Source of the DNA: Corynebacterium sp. 74A
GTDB lineage: Bacteria > Actinomycetota > Actinomycetes > Mycobacteriales > Mycobacteriaceae
Direction of reading: 5' to 3'
NCBI RefSeq assembly: GCF_008930665.1
Contig: NZ_PQMG01000001.1
Span: forward strand, 62,001-126,000
DNA length: 64,000 nucleotides
Part shown: in pieces, positions 46,002-55,929 of the stretch
Layout of the letters: each line of letters begins with the position of its first letter
Numbering within the stretch: the first letter of the stretch is position 1
Notes under the pieces: model-generated
Databases searched by the model: none
What the model saw: only the letters and a program-made list of their open reading frames with translations
What the model was told of the DNA's origin: nothing
Translations under genes and position numbers: made by a program

Positions 46002-47630
46002 ATGATGGAGAAAGTCCAGAGGTTCGGCTCGGCCATGCTGGCCCCGGTCCTCATCTTCGCTTTCGCTGGCCTCGCGGTGGGCCTGTCAATCATCGCGCTG
46101 AACGAAGACCTCGTGGGCGGAATTGCCGCCGAGGGAAGTTGGTGGTGGTCTTTCTGGACCGTGTGGCAATCCGGCGCTTGGACAGTCTTCAATCAGATGG
46201 AGCTGCTTTTCGTGCTGGGCCTGCCTATCGCCCTCGCCAAAACAGCCAATGCTCGCGCTGTGCTGGAAGCCGCGATGGTGTATCTGACCTTCCAGTACTT
46301 CCTCAGCTCTATCTTGGAGCACTTCGGCGATAAGCTCGGTGTGGACTTCAGCGCTGAGGTCGGCGGCACCTCCGGTTTGAAGGAGATCGCCGGCATCAAG
46401 ACCCTCGACACCGGTATTTTCGGGGCGATCATTGTCTCCGCGATCGTGGTGTGGTTGCACAACCGCTACTTCAACACGAAGCTGCCGGACTTCCTCGGCA
46501 TCTTCCAGGGCACCCAATACGTCTATGCCCTCGGGTTTTTCCTCATGATTCCGGTGGCACTACTCACCGCGTTTATCTGGCCGAGTATCCAGAACGGTAT
46601 CGCCAGCATGCAGGGATTCTTTATCTCCTCCGGCGTCTTTGGCGTGTGGCTGTACACGTTCATGGAGCGCATCCTCATCCCCACGGGACTCCACCACTTC
46701 ATCTACACCCCCTTCGTCTTTGGCCCCGCAGTGGTGCCCGATGGCATTACCAAGTACTGGGTGGCGCATCTGAATGAGTATGCCGCCTCCACCGAATCCT
46801 TGAAGGATCTCTTCCCCTCGGGCGGTTTCTCGCTGCACGGCAACTCCAAGGTATTCGCCCCGATCGGTATCGCGGCCGCGTTTTATACGACAGCTCGCCC
46901 CGAACGGCGCAAGGAAACCCTCACCCTGCTGGTACCGGTGTGCTTGACCGCCATTCTCATTGGCATCACCGAGCCGCTGGAGTTTACCTTCCTCTTCGCT
47001 GCCCCGATTCTTTTCGTCGTCCACGCCCTCTTGGCCGCGACGATGGCCGCGGTCATGTACTCCTTCGGCGTGGTGGGCAACATGGGCGGTGGCTTGATCG
47101 ACTTCGTGTTCCAGAATTGGGTGCCGCTGTGGGCTAACCACCACGCCACCTATATCGCTCAGATCCTCATCGGTCTCACTTTCACTGCCATCTACTTCCT
47201 GCTCTTCCGCTTCCTCATCCTCAAGCTCGACCTAAAGACTCCTGGGCGCGAGGCCGATGGAGCCGACGTGAAGCTCTACTCCAAGAAGGAATACCGCGAG
47301 ATGCAGGCCGCGAAGAAAGCGGAGAAGAAAGGCAGCACGGACACCGGCGATACCACGGCGGCCGATGATCCCTATAGCCAACGCGCCCGGGATTTCCTGG
47401 CCCTGCTCGGCGGCCCAGCGAACATTACGGATGTGAATAACTGCGCCACCCGGTTGCGGGTATCAGTGGATGATGCCACGCTGGTCTCCGATAATGACGC
47501 CGATTTCAAGGATGCGGGGGCGATGGGCATCGTCCGTAAGGGCCGCGCCTTCCAGGTGATCGTCGGCATGGACGTCCCCCAAGTCCGCGACGCCTTCGAA
47601 GCGATGGTCACAAGCGACTCTCCTGCGTAG
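46002..47630 (+). CDS. Alpha-glucoside-type PTS permease, EIICB (AglA-like)
   Basis: Membrane permease of the phosphoenolpyruvate sugar phosphotransferase system that imports and phosphorylates its sugar. The 542-aa protein has an EIIC of about ten TM segments (opens MEKVQRFGSAMLAPVLIFAFAG; RILIPTGLHHFIYTPFVFGP; GITEPLEFTFLFAAPILF) and an EIIB from about residue 455 with the phospho-Cys in NNCATRLRV. It closely resembles AglA/MalB-type alpha-glucoside permeases, including LKTPGRE and KLYSKKEY in the linker. No EIIA is fused, so another protein must donate phosphate. Specificity is inferred. Confidence 0.93.
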   Translation: MMEKVQRFGSAMLAPVLIFAFAGLAVGLSIIALNEDLVGGIAAEGSWWWSFWTVWQSGAWTVFNQMELLFVLGLPIALAKTANARAVLEAAMVYLTFQYFLSSILEHFGDKLGVDFSAEVGGTSGLKEIAGIKTLDTGIFGAIIVSAIVVWLHNRYFNTKLPDFLGIFQGTQYVYALGFFLMIPVALLTAFIWPSIQNGIASMQGFFISSGVFGVWLYTFMERILIPTGLHHFIYTPFVFGPAVVPDGITKYWVAHLNEYAASTESLKDLFPSGGFSLHGNSKVFAPIGIAAAFYTTARPERRKETLTLLVPVCLTAILIGITEPLEFTFLFAAPILFVVHALLAATMAAVMYSFGVVGNMGGGLIDFVFQNWVPLWANHHATYIAQILIGLTFTAIYFLLFRFLILKLDLKTPGREADGADVKLYSKKEYREMQAAKKAEKKGSTDTGDTTAADDPYSQRARDFLALLGGPANITDVNNCATRLRVSVDDATLVSDNDADFKDAGAMGIVRKGRAFQVIVGMDVPQVRDAFEAMVTSDSPA

Positions 47631-47717
47631 TGCCTCGCGCTGCACCTCGTTCCGTGCCTGCACGCAGCGTCCACGAGGTGCAGCAGATGCGCTAACTCTA
47701 GGGATAGACTATGAGCC

Positions 47718-48491
47718 ATGAATCTGGCGGATCATGTAAAAAAGATTGAGCTCCGGCTCAGTGCCACTGAACGTGATGTCTTGGCCTTCATTTTGGCCGA
47801 GCAGGAATTCGTGGCCGATGCCACGCTGAGCGCTGTGGCACACCGGGCGTTCACCTCAACCTCGAGCGTGATCCGTTTGACCCAAAAGCTCGGCTTCACT
47901 GGGTTCGGCGAACTCAAGTTCTTTATCAAAAACTCCCTCGCGCACATCCCCACCCCCTCGGAGGACCTCGTTGGGGTGCTGCGCTCGGATGTGGAGGCCA
48001 CTCTCACGACCATGGAGGGCACCGATCTCTCCGAGATCCTGCGCTGGATCGCCGGTGCGCGCACGCTGTACTGCTTCGCCACCGGCTATGCGCAGCGGCT
48101 TGCCACCGAGGAATTCGCCAAGTCATTGATTTCGAGCCGGCGCTTTACCGTGGTGTTGCCGACCATCAACGAGTTCAGTGCCTCCACCGCGGTCATGGGG
48201 CCAGAAGACATGGTGGTGATCGTCTCTCTCTCGGGGGCGACCGATGGCCTCGAGGAGATTCTGCACGAGATGGAGCTGCGCGGGATCAGGGTACTACTGA
48301 TCGCGGCACGCAGCGATGGCTATATCGCCCAGCATGCCGATCGCACCCTCACCTACACCTCAACACCGACAATGACCAGCATCAACGCCGGGCTGCACCA
48401 TTCCTTTGTGGGATTGAACGTGCTGCTGGACTATGTGGCCCGCAGCCTTATTGTCTACAACGAACAGCAACTAGAAAGCAGGCGCTCGTGA
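47718..48491 (+). CDS. MurR/RpiR-family transcriptional regulator
   Basis: A 257-aa regulator with an N-terminal HTH_6 domain (LSATERDVLAFILAEQEFVADATLSAVAHRAFTSTSSVIRLTQKLGFTGFGELKFF) and a C-terminal SIS sugar-phosphate-binding domain (TLYCFATGYAQRLATEEF; MVVIVSLSGATDGLEEIL). It follows the PTS gene by 87 bases and probably senses the phosphorylated alpha-glucoside. Its end overlaps the next start by 4 bases (GTGA). Confidence 0.94.
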   Translation: MNLADHVKKIELRLSATERDVLAFILAEQEFVADATLSAVAHRAFTSTSSVIRLTQKLGFTGFGELKFFIKNSLAHIPTPSEDLVGVLRSDVEATLTTMEGTDLSEILRWIAGARTLYCFATGYAQRLATEEFAKSLISSRRFTVVLPTINEFSASTAVMGPEDMVVIVSLSGATDGLEEILHEMELRGIRVLLIAARSDGYIAQHADRTLTYTSTPTMTSINAGLHHSFVGLNVLLDYVARSLIVYNEQQLESRRS

Positions 48492-48946
48492 GCACATTCT
48501 TCGCGATGTTCAAGGACTATCGTCGTACCACTACGATTCTCTTTTGGTATTGGCTGCTCAGCGCCGTGGCCTATCTCCTCTACCAAACCGCGGTGAGTAC
48601 CCAGACGGGGATGAGCTTCGAGGAGGTCATCACCGATCCCAGCGTGGCGTTGGCGTTCGTGGCCAGCTGCTCGGTGATTATTATGGCTGCACTCCTCCGT
48701 GTGGCCGAGGCCGAAAATCTGCGCACGCTGCGCATCTACGCCATATTCAGCGTTATCCACCAATTGCTTACCGGCAATGTCATTGGGCTTATCCTCGCCG
48801 CGCTGATCGTGTACTACCTGCCCCGAGCGAAGGGCGAGAGCTTCGCCCCCACCCAGAAGCTGATCCTTAGTGGCGGCATGGTGCTCATCGGGCTTGTGCT
48901 TGTGCTGTGGCTGGTCGCGCAGCTCAACCGGATGCTGGGTGGCTAG
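48488..48946 (+). CDS. Hypothetical four-TM membrane protein
   Basis: A 152-aa protein with four predicted TM helices (residues about 16-36, 50-68, 82-108, 122-146) and no recognised family. The GTG start overlaps the RpiR stop (GTGA), so it is translated with the regulator. A strong hairpin closes the transcript. Function unknown; location suggests a link to the sugar locus. Confidence 0.75.
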   Translation: MSTFFAMFKDYRRTTTILFWYWLLSAVAYLLYQTAVSTQTGMSFEEVITDPSVALAFVASCSVIIMAALLRVAEAENLRTLRIYAIFSVIHQLLTGNVIGLILAALIVYYLPRAKGESFAPTQKLILSGGMVLIGLVLVLWLVAQLNRMLGG

Positions 48947-48958
48947 GCACCAGCGCAG

Positions 48959-49010
48959 ACACAGCTGCACCGCCATCCCCGTGGGCGTGGGGCTGGCGGT
49001 GCAGCTGTGT
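48959..49010. terminator. 17-bp perfect hairpin between convergent transcripts
   Basis: The arm at 48959-48975 (ACACAGCTGCACCGCCA) is perfectly complementary to 48994-49010. The loop can fold further as CCCC ... GGGG. It sits 12 bases after the membrane-protein stop and 60 bases beyond the end of meaB, so it probably terminates both strands. There is no long T-run. Confidence 0.75.
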
Positions 49011-49069
49011 GCTCTCACCAAAGCCAGCACGAGAGCAGGCCTGAGAGTCGGCCTGAGCGGGTATCGGCT

Positions 49070-50206
49070 CTAGTTGGCGTTGTCACTCTGCCCCGGCGTC
49101 GGTGCCGGCTGCGCAACGTTATCGAAGGCGGCGAGGATGCGCTCGGCGGCGAGCGTCGGGGTGATCTGCCCCTGTTTGAGCTGCGATTCCACTAATTGCT
49201 TTGTCTCTTGCACCGAAGCATTGGTGTTGAGCCGCTGCAGAATGGTTTCGTGCACCATCTGCCACATCCAGCCCACCTGCTGTTCGCGGCGCAGCCGCTC
49301 GAAGGCGCCGGTCTCCAATTGGCACTGGTGGTGCTTTTCCACGATCTCCCAGAATTCGGAGATCCCGGTGTCCTCCACAGCGGACATGGTGATTGTTGGT
49401 GGGTGCCAATCATCGTCCTCGGAACGCACCATGCGCATCGCCGCGGCCAGTTCTCGGGCGGCGCGCTTGGCGTTCTTTTTATTCGAGCCATCGGCCTTAT
49501 TGATGGCCACCAGATCAGCCATCTCCAGCACGCCCTTCTTAATGCCTTGGAGCTGATCGCCCGCCCCAGAGAGGGCGAGGAAAGTGAAGCAGTCCACCAT
49601 ATTGGACACGGCCACCTCGCTTTGGCCCACGCCGACGGTTTCGACGATGATGATGTCGAAGCCCGCGGCCTCGAAGACCACCATGGATTCGCGCGTGGCC
49701 TTCGCCACGCCTCCCAGGGTGCCCGCCGAGGGCGAGGGGCGGATAAAAGCATCATCCTGCGCCGAGAGCTTCGCCATGCGGGTCTTATCGCCCAAGATCG
49801 AACCGCGGGTCTTGGTGGATGAGGGATCCACCGCCACCACCGCCACCTTGTGGCCCTCATTGACCAGCTTCATACCGAGACTTTCGATCGTGGTGGACTT
49901 ACCCACTCCGGGCACACCGGTGATGCCCACGCGTAAGGCATTGCCGCTAAAGGGCAGCAGCTTCACCAGCAGTTCCTGCGCTAATACTCGATGCGCTGCC
50001 GCGCTGGACTCCAGCAGCGTAATCGCGCGAGCAATCGCGGTGCGCTCACCATTGCGGACGCCGTCGAAAAGCTCATCAACATTAATGCGGCGGCGTGCCC
50101 TTTTCACCTTCTCCGGGGCCACGGCGGTGGCAGTGCCAAGATCGGTTCCGGCCGTGGTAGTCAGCGATCCGAGGTTTTCCTCAAGGTATTCGCGTGTGCC
50201 CTCCAT
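49070..50206 (-). CDS. meaB: G-protein chaperone of methylmalonyl-CoA mutase
   Basis: GTPase of the MeaB/ArgK family that loads and protects adenosylcobalamin in the mutase. The 378-aa protein has Walker A GITGVPGVGKSTTIE, VVAVDPSSTKTRGSILGDKTRM, DIIIVETVGVGQSEVAV and NKADGSNKKNAKRA (base recognition). ATG 50206 has GGGAG 9 bases upstream; ATG 50257 is an alternative start. It is downstream of mutB, with a hairpin between. The name ArgK in older annotations does not reflect its function. Confidence 0.94.
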   Translation of the reverse strand: MEGTREYLEENLGSLTTTAGTDLGTATAVAPEKVKRARRRINVDELFDGVRNGERTAIARAITLLESSAAAHRVLAQELLVKLLPFSGNALRVGITGVPGVGKSTTIESLGMKLVNEGHKVAVVAVDPSSTKTRGSILGDKTRMAKLSAQDDAFIRPSPSAGTLGGVAKATRESMVVFEAAGFDIIIVETVGVGQSEVAVSNMVDCFTFLALSGAGDQLQGIKKGVLEMADLVAINKADGSNKKNAKRAARELAAAMRMVRSEDDDWHPPTITMSAVEDTGISEFWEIVEKHHQCQLETGAFERLRREQQVGWMWQMVHETILQRLNTNASVQETKQLVESQLKQGQITPTLAAERILAAFDNVAQPAPTPGQSDNAN

Positions 50207-50397
50207 GATTAGGTGCTCCCAGCCTTTCTCTGCAGTAAATAGTCCTTCGTTCCCCATTGTGCCTGAGTGCCCCAGCGCGTGAGTCCAGATGGGGTTAATA
50301 AGAATCACCCTCACCGCTCCCGGGCCCGTGTGTACCTCCCCCAGGGCAGGCCGCAGCGTGGCAGGTCGTGATTCCCTAGCTCTGCCCTCGACGCACA

Positions 50398-50444
50398 ACC
50401 GCCCCTTGCACAGGCCACGATGTGGCGGGTGTGTAAGGGGCGGT
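50398..50444 (-). terminator. Hairpin between mutB and meaB
   Basis: ACCGCCCCTT at 50398-50407 pairs with AAGGGGCGGT at 50435-50444. The stem continues through GCACA/TGTGT with one wobble, and an inner GCCAC-GAT-GTGGC hairpin is present. Leftward it is followed by TGTGCG rather than a T-run. It may limit read-through from mutAB into meaB. Confidence 0.6.
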
Positions 50445-50488
50445 GCGTGAGCGGCTAAGCCGGCAGCGAACGTAGCGGCGATGGCGCG

Positions 50489-52732
50489 CTACTCCGCTGC
50501 GGCCTCCTCCTTCGGATCAGGAAGATCGAAGCCGAGATCGGCGGCAAGCTTTTGCATCATGTCGATGGCAGAGTCCGCGATCACGGTGCCCGGCGGGTAG
50601 ATCGCGGCGGCGCCGTCGTCGTAGAGCTCCTGGAAATCTCCGGGAGGAATCACGCCGCCGACGACGATCATGATGTCCTCGCGGCCCAGCTTCTTCAGCT
50701 CCTCCTTCAGCGCGGGCACCAGGGTGAGGTGACCGGCGGCAAGGGAGGACACGCCCACCACATGCACGTCAGCGTCCACGGCGGCGCGGGCGGCCTCGGC
50801 CGGGGTCTGGAACAGCGGTCCCACATCCACGTCCATGCCCAGATCGGCGTAGGCGGAAGCCACCACCTTCTGGCCGCGGTCATGGCCGTCCTGGCCCATC
50901 TTGGCGATGAAGATACGCGGGCGGCGACCTTCCTCTGCCTCGAAGGCATCGGCCATCGTGATGGCGCGTTGCACGTTAGACACCTGGCCTTCCTTTCCGA
51001 CCTCGTCCTTGTACACGCCCGACAGCGTGCGAATCTCGGCCTCGTGACGGCCAAAGACCTTCTCCAGAGCCATCGAGATCTCGCCCACGGTGGCCTTGGC
51101 GCGAGCCGCATCCACCGAGAGCTTGAGCAGGTTGAGGGAGAGATCCCCGGCTTCCTTCTCGTCCTCGTGGGCGGCGGCATAGGTCAGGGCGTCGAGGGCC
51201 TTGGTTACTGCCTCTTCATCGCGGTCAGCGCGCAGGCGCTCCAACTTGTCCAGCTGTTCCTGACGCACGCGCGAGTTCTCAACCTTGAGCACCTCGATCT
51301 GCTCATCCTCGGCCACCACGTACTTATTCACACCGATGAGGGCCTGGCGGCCGGAGTCGATGCGGGCCTGGGTACGTGCAGCCGATTCCTCGATGCGCAG
51401 CTTCGGGATGCCCTCGGCGGTGGCCTGAGCCATACCGCCCGCGTCCTCCACCTCTTGGATGTGCTTGCGGGCGCGGTTGGCCAGCTCATTGGTGAGCCAC
51501 TCGATGTAGTAGGAGCCAGCCCACGGATCCACCGGACGCACGGTGCCGGACTCCTGCTGCAACAGCAGCTGGGTGTTACGGGCAATACGAGCGGAGAAGT
51601 CGGTGGGCAGCGCCAGCGCCTCGTCGAGGGCGTTGGTGTGTAGCGACTGGGTGTGGCCCTGGGTCGCGGCCATTGCCTCGATGCAGGTACGGGGCACGTT
51701 GTTGTACACGTCCTGGGCGGTCAGGGACCAGCCGGAGGTCTGCGAGTGCGTACGCAGCGACTGCGACTTCGGGTTCTTCGGATCGAAGGTGGCCACGAGC
51801 TCGCTCCAGAGGAGGCGGCCGGCGCGCAGCTTCGCGATCTCCATGAAGGTGTTCATGGAAATGCCCCAGAAGAAGGACAGACGCGGGGCGAACTTATCCA
51901 CGTCCAAGCCCACGGCCTTACCGGCGCGGATGTACTCCACACCATCGGCGAGGGTGTAGGCCAGCTCCAAGTCGGCGGTCGCACCGGCTTCCTGGATGTG
52001 ATAGCCCGAGATGGAAATCGAGTTCCAGCGCGGCATCTTCATCGAGGTGTACTCGAAGATGTTGGAGATGATGCGCATGGAGGGCTGCGGCGGATAGATG
52101 TAGGTGTTACGGACCATGAACTCCTTCAGAATGTCGTTCTGAATAGTTCCGGCCAGCTGCTCCGGCTTCACGCCCTGCTCCTCAGCAGCGACGATGTAGA
52201 GAGCCAGAATCGGCAGCACGGCGCCGTTCATGGTCATCGACACCGACACGCTCGAGAGGTCAATGCCCTCGAAAAGCTGGCGCATGTCCAAGATGGAGTC
52301 GATGGCCACACCGGCCATACCGACGTCACCGAGCACGCGCTCATTGTCAGAGTCGTAGCCGCGGTGGGTGGCGAGGTCGAAGGCCACAGACAGGCCCTTC
52401 TGACCGGCGGCAAGGTTGCGGCGGTAGAAGGCATTGGACTCGGCCGCGGTGGAGAAGCCGGCGTACTGGCGAATCGTCCACGGCTGGTTGGTGTACATCG
52501 TCGGGTACGGCCCGCGCATGAATGGGGGCATACCGGGGAAGGAATCCAGCGGGTGCGAGGGGGTGTCATTGACAGCCTCATCGCGGTTGTCGCGGGTGAA
52601 CACGCGGGCGACATCAATGCGCTCTGGGGTGGCCCAGACCTGCTCCTCGCCCTTGATCTCGTCTACGTTGCTAGCCGCAGTGGCTGCCTCGGGGGTACGA
52701 GCGACATCAGCGAAATTCGGGATGGTGGTCAT
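50489..52732 (-). CDS. mutB: Methylmalonyl-CoA mutase large (alpha) subunit
   Basis: Adenosylcobalamin-dependent interconversion of succinyl-CoA and (R)-methylmalonyl-CoA. The 747-aa catalytic subunit has the TIM-barrel part ([48 protein letters not shown]) and the C-terminal B12 domain with [22 protein letters not shown], whose His is the lower ligand. It begins 7 bases after mutA, in one operon. Confidence 0.97.
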   Translation of the reverse strand: MTTIPNFADVARTPEAATAASNVDEIKGEEQVWATPERIDVARVFTRDNRDEAVNDTPSHPLDSFPGMPPFMRGPYPTMYTNQPWTIRQYAGFSTAAESNAFYRRNLAAGQKGLSVAFDLATHRGYDSDNERVLGDVGMAGVAIDSILDMRQLFEGIDLSSVSVSMTMNGAVLPILALYIVAAEEQGVKPEQLAGTIQNDILKEFMVRNTYIYPPQPSMRIISNIFEYTSMKMPRWNSISISGYHIQEAGATADLELAYTLADGVEYIRAGKAVGLDVDKFAPRLSFFWGISMNTFMEIAKLRAGRLLWSELVATFDPKNPKSQSLRTHSQTSGWSLTAQDVYNNVPRTCIEAMAATQGHTQSLHTNALDEALALPTDFSARIARNTQLLLQQESGTVRPVDPWAGSYYIEWLTNELANRARKHIQEVEDAGGMAQATAEGIPKLRIEESAARTQARIDSGRQALIGVNKYVVAEDEQIEVLKVENSRVRQEQLDKLERLRADRDEEAVTKALDALTYAAAHEDEKEAGDLSLNLLKLSVDAARAKATVGEISMALEKVFGRHEAEIRTLSGVYKDEVGKEGQVSNVQRAITMADAFEAEEGRRPRIFIAKMGQDGHDRGQKVVASAYADLGMDVDVGPLFQTPAEAARAAVDADVHVVGVSSLAAGHLTLVPALKEELKKLGREDIMIVVGGVIPPGDFQELYDDGAAAIYPPGTVIADSAIDMMQKLAADLGFDLPDPKEEAAAE

Positions 52733-52739
52733 TGTCTCC

Positions 52740-54575
52740 TCACGCTCCCAGCTTCTCGAGCAACTCGGACAAGGTGCCGGCTGCGTCGATGGTCATATTT
52801 ACGTAGCCGTCTGGCTTCTCCTCGGCATCGGCGAAGGACTTCTCCGCGCCGGCCAGGAGGATTTCCTTCACCCCGGCCTCGCGCAGGGCTGTGACGGCCG
52901 CTTCGCCGGAGGCGGCGTATTCCTGGTCGGTGCCACAGATCACCACGATCGGCGATGCCTGTGCAGCGGCGGTGAACTCCTCGGTGCCGGGCTCTACCTG
53001 GCCCGGGTTAAGGGCCTGGATACCGCCGGTGGCGAGCAGGTTGGTGGTGAAGCCGGTGCGCACATTGTGCTTAGCCAGCGGGCCCAAAGGAATCAGGCCG
53101 ATCTGCGGGCGCTCACCCTTCTCGGCGAGGAACTCGTCGGAACGGTCACGCAGTCGCTCGAACTCGGCAGCCCAGCGGCGAATACCCGGGGTGGCATCGC
53201 GTTTCTCTGGGGGCAAGGGGGTTTCCGCGAGGTTCGGGAACTCGTTGATGCCGGTGACCTTCTTGCGGCGGTGAGCCACATCCACGCGGGTGAGCTCGGC
53301 CTGCTTATCCAGTGCAGCCTGCACGGTCTCGGTGCTGGAGCTAAAGCCGCCCTCGCCCTCGATGGAGGTGAAGATCTCCCATGCGTTGTCGGCGATCTGG
53401 GCGGTCAGCGACTCCACGTAGAAGGAGCCGCCGGCGGGGTCGATCACGTGACCCAGGTGCGACTCCTCCAGCAGCAACAGGTTGGTGTTGCGGGCGATGC
53501 GGTGAGTAAAGTTACGGGAGGCGGTGGGCATACCGCCGGGGACAGCCGCGTCGAAAGGCAGCACCTCGATGTCCTGGGCGCCACCGACACCGCCGGCGAA
53601 GGCGGCCACGGTCACGCGCAGCATGTTCACCCACGGATCACGCTGCGAGAACATTACCGGCGCGGTGGTCGCGTGCACCACAGCCGACCCGGCCTCGGGC
53701 ACGCCGATGACCTCGGCAACGCGGGCCCACAGGCTGCGCAGGGCACGCAGCTTGGCGATCTGCGCGAATTGCTCATCGGTGACGGCAACCCGGAAAGCGA
53801 TCTGGCCGAGTGCTTCCTCGGCCGAGAGCCCGGCGTCGACAAGCGCGCGCAGGTACTCGACGCCAGCGGCAATACCGTAGCCGATCTCCTGGATATCGCT
53901 GGCGCCTTGGTTGGACAGCGGCACGGTATCCACGAGGATGGCGCGTACCGTACCGGGGCGCTTGGCGGCGGCCACGGCCAGTTCCACGGCCTCGTCGAGG
54001 CTGATGGTCTCGGAGCCGTCATAGACGGCGGTGAGCGGGGCAGCGCCGAGATCGATGTTCACGCCCTCGGCTACCTCCTCGCCGGCCTCGTCGATCAGCT
54101 GGTAGAGCGCATCTGCCGCGGCAGAGACCGTGGCGCCGGCGTTGAGGCGGATCGGGGCGAGATCCAGCAGCACTCCGTCGAGAGTTTTCTCCAGATCGGT
54201 GCCATCGATGATGAGGTGAGTGGTGCCCACACGCAGGGCATGCAGGATGTCCTTGTTGGCGGTCTCGCCTTCGAAGGACTCGGCCACTCCCCAGCCCTCA
54301 CGAGCGTGAGCAGTCTTGTCACCGCGCAGGTACGGGAAGTGTCCGGGAGCAGCTGCCTCCGCGAGCTCATCGGCCCGGTTGTAGAGCGGCTTGATGTCTA
54401 CATCGTTATAGGTGGCCTTCACCAACTTTTTCCACACATCGAGTGGAACGTCGGCGACATCTTTCTTCTGTACCCGTGCGAACACTTTGGCTACTGCCTT
54501 GTGCCACGCGTTCTCCATCTCCGAGTAGTTCTCGGGAAGATCAGCGTTGGGGGTACCGGACTGTGTATCAGTCAC
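52740..54575 (-). CDS. mutA: Methylmalonyl-CoA mutase small (beta) subunit
   Basis: Structural partner of MutB, 611 aa, homologous to the large subunit but without the intact B12-binding motif. Segments include [74 protein letters not shown] and a C-terminal domain ([20 protein letters not shown]). The start is GTG with AAGGGAGAAGG 6 bases upstream. It is the first gene of the mutA-mutB operon. Confidence 0.96.
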   Translation of the reverse strand: MTDTQSGTPNADLPENYSEMENAWHKAVAKVFARVQKKDVADVPLDVWKKLVKATYNDVDIKPLYNRADELAEAAAPGHFPYLRGDKTAHAREGWGVAESFEGETANKDILHALRVGTTHLIIDGTDLEKTLDGVLLDLAPIRLNAGATVSAAADALYQLIDEAGEEVAEGVNIDLGAAPLTAVYDGSETISLDEAVELAVAAAKRPGTVRAILVDTVPLSNQGASDIQEIGYGIAAGVEYLRALVDAGLSAEEALGQIAFRVAVTDEQFAQIAKLRALRSLWARVAEVIGVPEAGSAVVHATTAPVMFSQRDPWVNMLRVTVAAFAGGVGGAQDIEVLPFDAAVPGGMPTASRNFTHRIARNTNLLLLEESHLGHVIDPAGGSFYVESLTAQIADNAWEIFTSIEGEGGFSSSTETVQAALDKQAELTRVDVAHRRKKVTGINEFPNLAETPLPPEKRDATPGIRRWAAEFERLRDRSDEFLAEKGERPQIGLIPLGPLAKHNVRTGFTTNLLATGGIQALNPGQVEPGTEEFTAAAQASPIVVICGTDQEYAASGEAAVTALREAGVKEILLAGAEKSFADAEEKPDGYVNMTIDAAGTLSELLEKLGA

Positions 54576-55096
54576 AGTGAACCTTCTCCCTTATGGAGCC
54601 GTCCCCTGCCTCGCGTGCAGGCGCCACGCATACAGCGCATGCCCCACCATCTGGTGCGGCCGCGCGACGCCCGAGCCAGGGCAGAGACCGACTCTCTAGC
54701 TTGATTTGTCGCAGAAATATTCTCTTCGAATCGTGACCTCTTCCAGCGCAAGAAATGGTCCCGCAGGGCGGTGCGTCGAGCACCCATTCCCTGTCGCAGT
54801 GCGGGCTCCGTTTCTTCCAAGGCGGTATCTCCGTGCGAGGCGATGTGCTCACACTGAGCCCTCGTATCCGGAAACGGTCACATTCACCTCATCAGTGTAG
54901 TGCCAAGCCCCCGCTTCATGTGAAGATTGACGCCGCCGTCGCCAGCCCTGCCCGCGCATAGCTGCGGAAGTGCACGGATTCATACTCACCAATGTGGGTA
55001 ATAAAGCAACACCACCCTGTTGGTTTGTCCACAGAGTGTGCCCGCAGTCCGTGGCCATATGGGCGGATACGGGCACGGGCGCTATGCTCAGAGCCC
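54576..55096. other. Gene-free divergent region, mutA / TVP38
   Basis: 521 bases without a credible gene, holding the mutA promoter (leftward) and the TVP38 promoter (rightward, TATGCT at 55083-55088). Also seen are a perfect palindrome CTTCATGTGAAG (54914-54925) and the hairpin GGTGC-GTCGA-GCACC (54770-54784). The long mutA-side stretch could be a leader. No cobalamin riboswitch could be confirmed. Confidence 0.5.
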
Positions 55097-55831
55097 ATGC
55101 ACAGACTCTCCGCCGCTGCGCACCGCGTAGCTCGCTCGCTGCGTGGAATCGCCCGCGGTTTCCGCGCGCTGTCGCGGCTGCGCCAGGTGGCCATCGTGGG
55201 GTGCATCCTGGCGGTGATCGCGGTACCGCTACTGGTGGATATTCCCAGTATGGAGCAGTGGCGCGCCTGGAGCGAGGCGCTGGGCCCGGGGTTCGTGCTG
55301 GCGTTTGCCGCCATCTATATCGTGGCCACCCAGTTCCCTATTCCGCGCACTGTTTTCACCCTCTCCAGCGGCGTGCTTTTCGGGCCACTCATCGGCATTG
55401 TGCTTGCGCTGAGCTGCACGACTGTCTCGGCATGGATCTCTCTGAGTGTGGTGCGGGCATTCCTCAGCGACTGGATCCGCCCCCATCTCACCCACCCAGC
55501 GGTGGAGGCCATCAATACTCATCTGCGCCGCCGCGGCTGGCTGGCCGTCACCAGCCTGCGCATGATCGCTGGGGTGCCCTTTTCCATTCTCAACTACGTG
55601 GCCGCGATCTCAGAGGTGCCGCGTCGCTGGTTCACCCTCGCCACCCTCATCGGCTCGGCGCCAGGCACCATCGCCACCGTGGTGCTGGGATCGGCATTGA
55701 GCCACGGCGGCGATGCACGCCTTGTTCTCATCACCATCGCCCTGCTCATCATGGGCGCCATGGGGATGCTTATCGACGCTCTCCTGCCGCTTCGCCCGGC
55801 CTCCCCACACACGCCCCAGCCTTCGGTATAG
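55097..55831 (+). CDS. TVP38/TMEM64-family (VTT domain) membrane protein
   Basis: A 244-aa integral membrane protein of the DedA/TVP38 superfamily. The N-terminus is basic; about six hydrophobic segments include two re-entrant-type regions: QFPIPRTVFTLSSGVLFGPLIGIVLA and RMIAGVPFSILNYVAAISEVP. Such proteins are linked to lipid-carrier flipping or membrane homeostasis. M. tuberculosis Rv1491c is next to mutA in the same way. ATG 55097 lies 8 bases after TATGCT with no ribosome site, suggesting leaderless expression. Confidence 0.9.
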   Translation: MHRLSAAAHRVARSLRGIARGFRALSRLRQVAIVGCILAVIAVPLLVDIPSMEQWRAWSEALGPGFVLAFAAIYIVATQFPIPRTVFTLSSGVLFGPLIGIVLALSCTTVSAWISLSVVRAFLSDWIRPHLTHPAVEAINTHLRRRGWLAVTSLRMIAGVPFSILNYVAAISEVPRRWFTLATLIGSAPGTIATVVLGSALSHGGDARLVLITIALLIMGAMGMLIDALLPLRPASPHTPQPSV

Positions 55832-55929
55832 TCTACGTTTAGGACTTGACTTAAGGGACGCCCTCTCGGCCAGTATCTAGGCCCGGTGGCGTCCCCTCCC
55901 CATGAGTGCCAGGTGAAAAAGGGGTCTAG

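Noticed and set aside
54576..54860. Possible cobalamin riboswitch upstream of mutA (minus-strand ACAGGGAA followed by a GGTGC hairpin)
   Set aside because: The conserved B12 box and the rest of the core are not recognisable, and B12-dependent mutases are not the usual targets. An Infernal search with the cobalamin model would decide.
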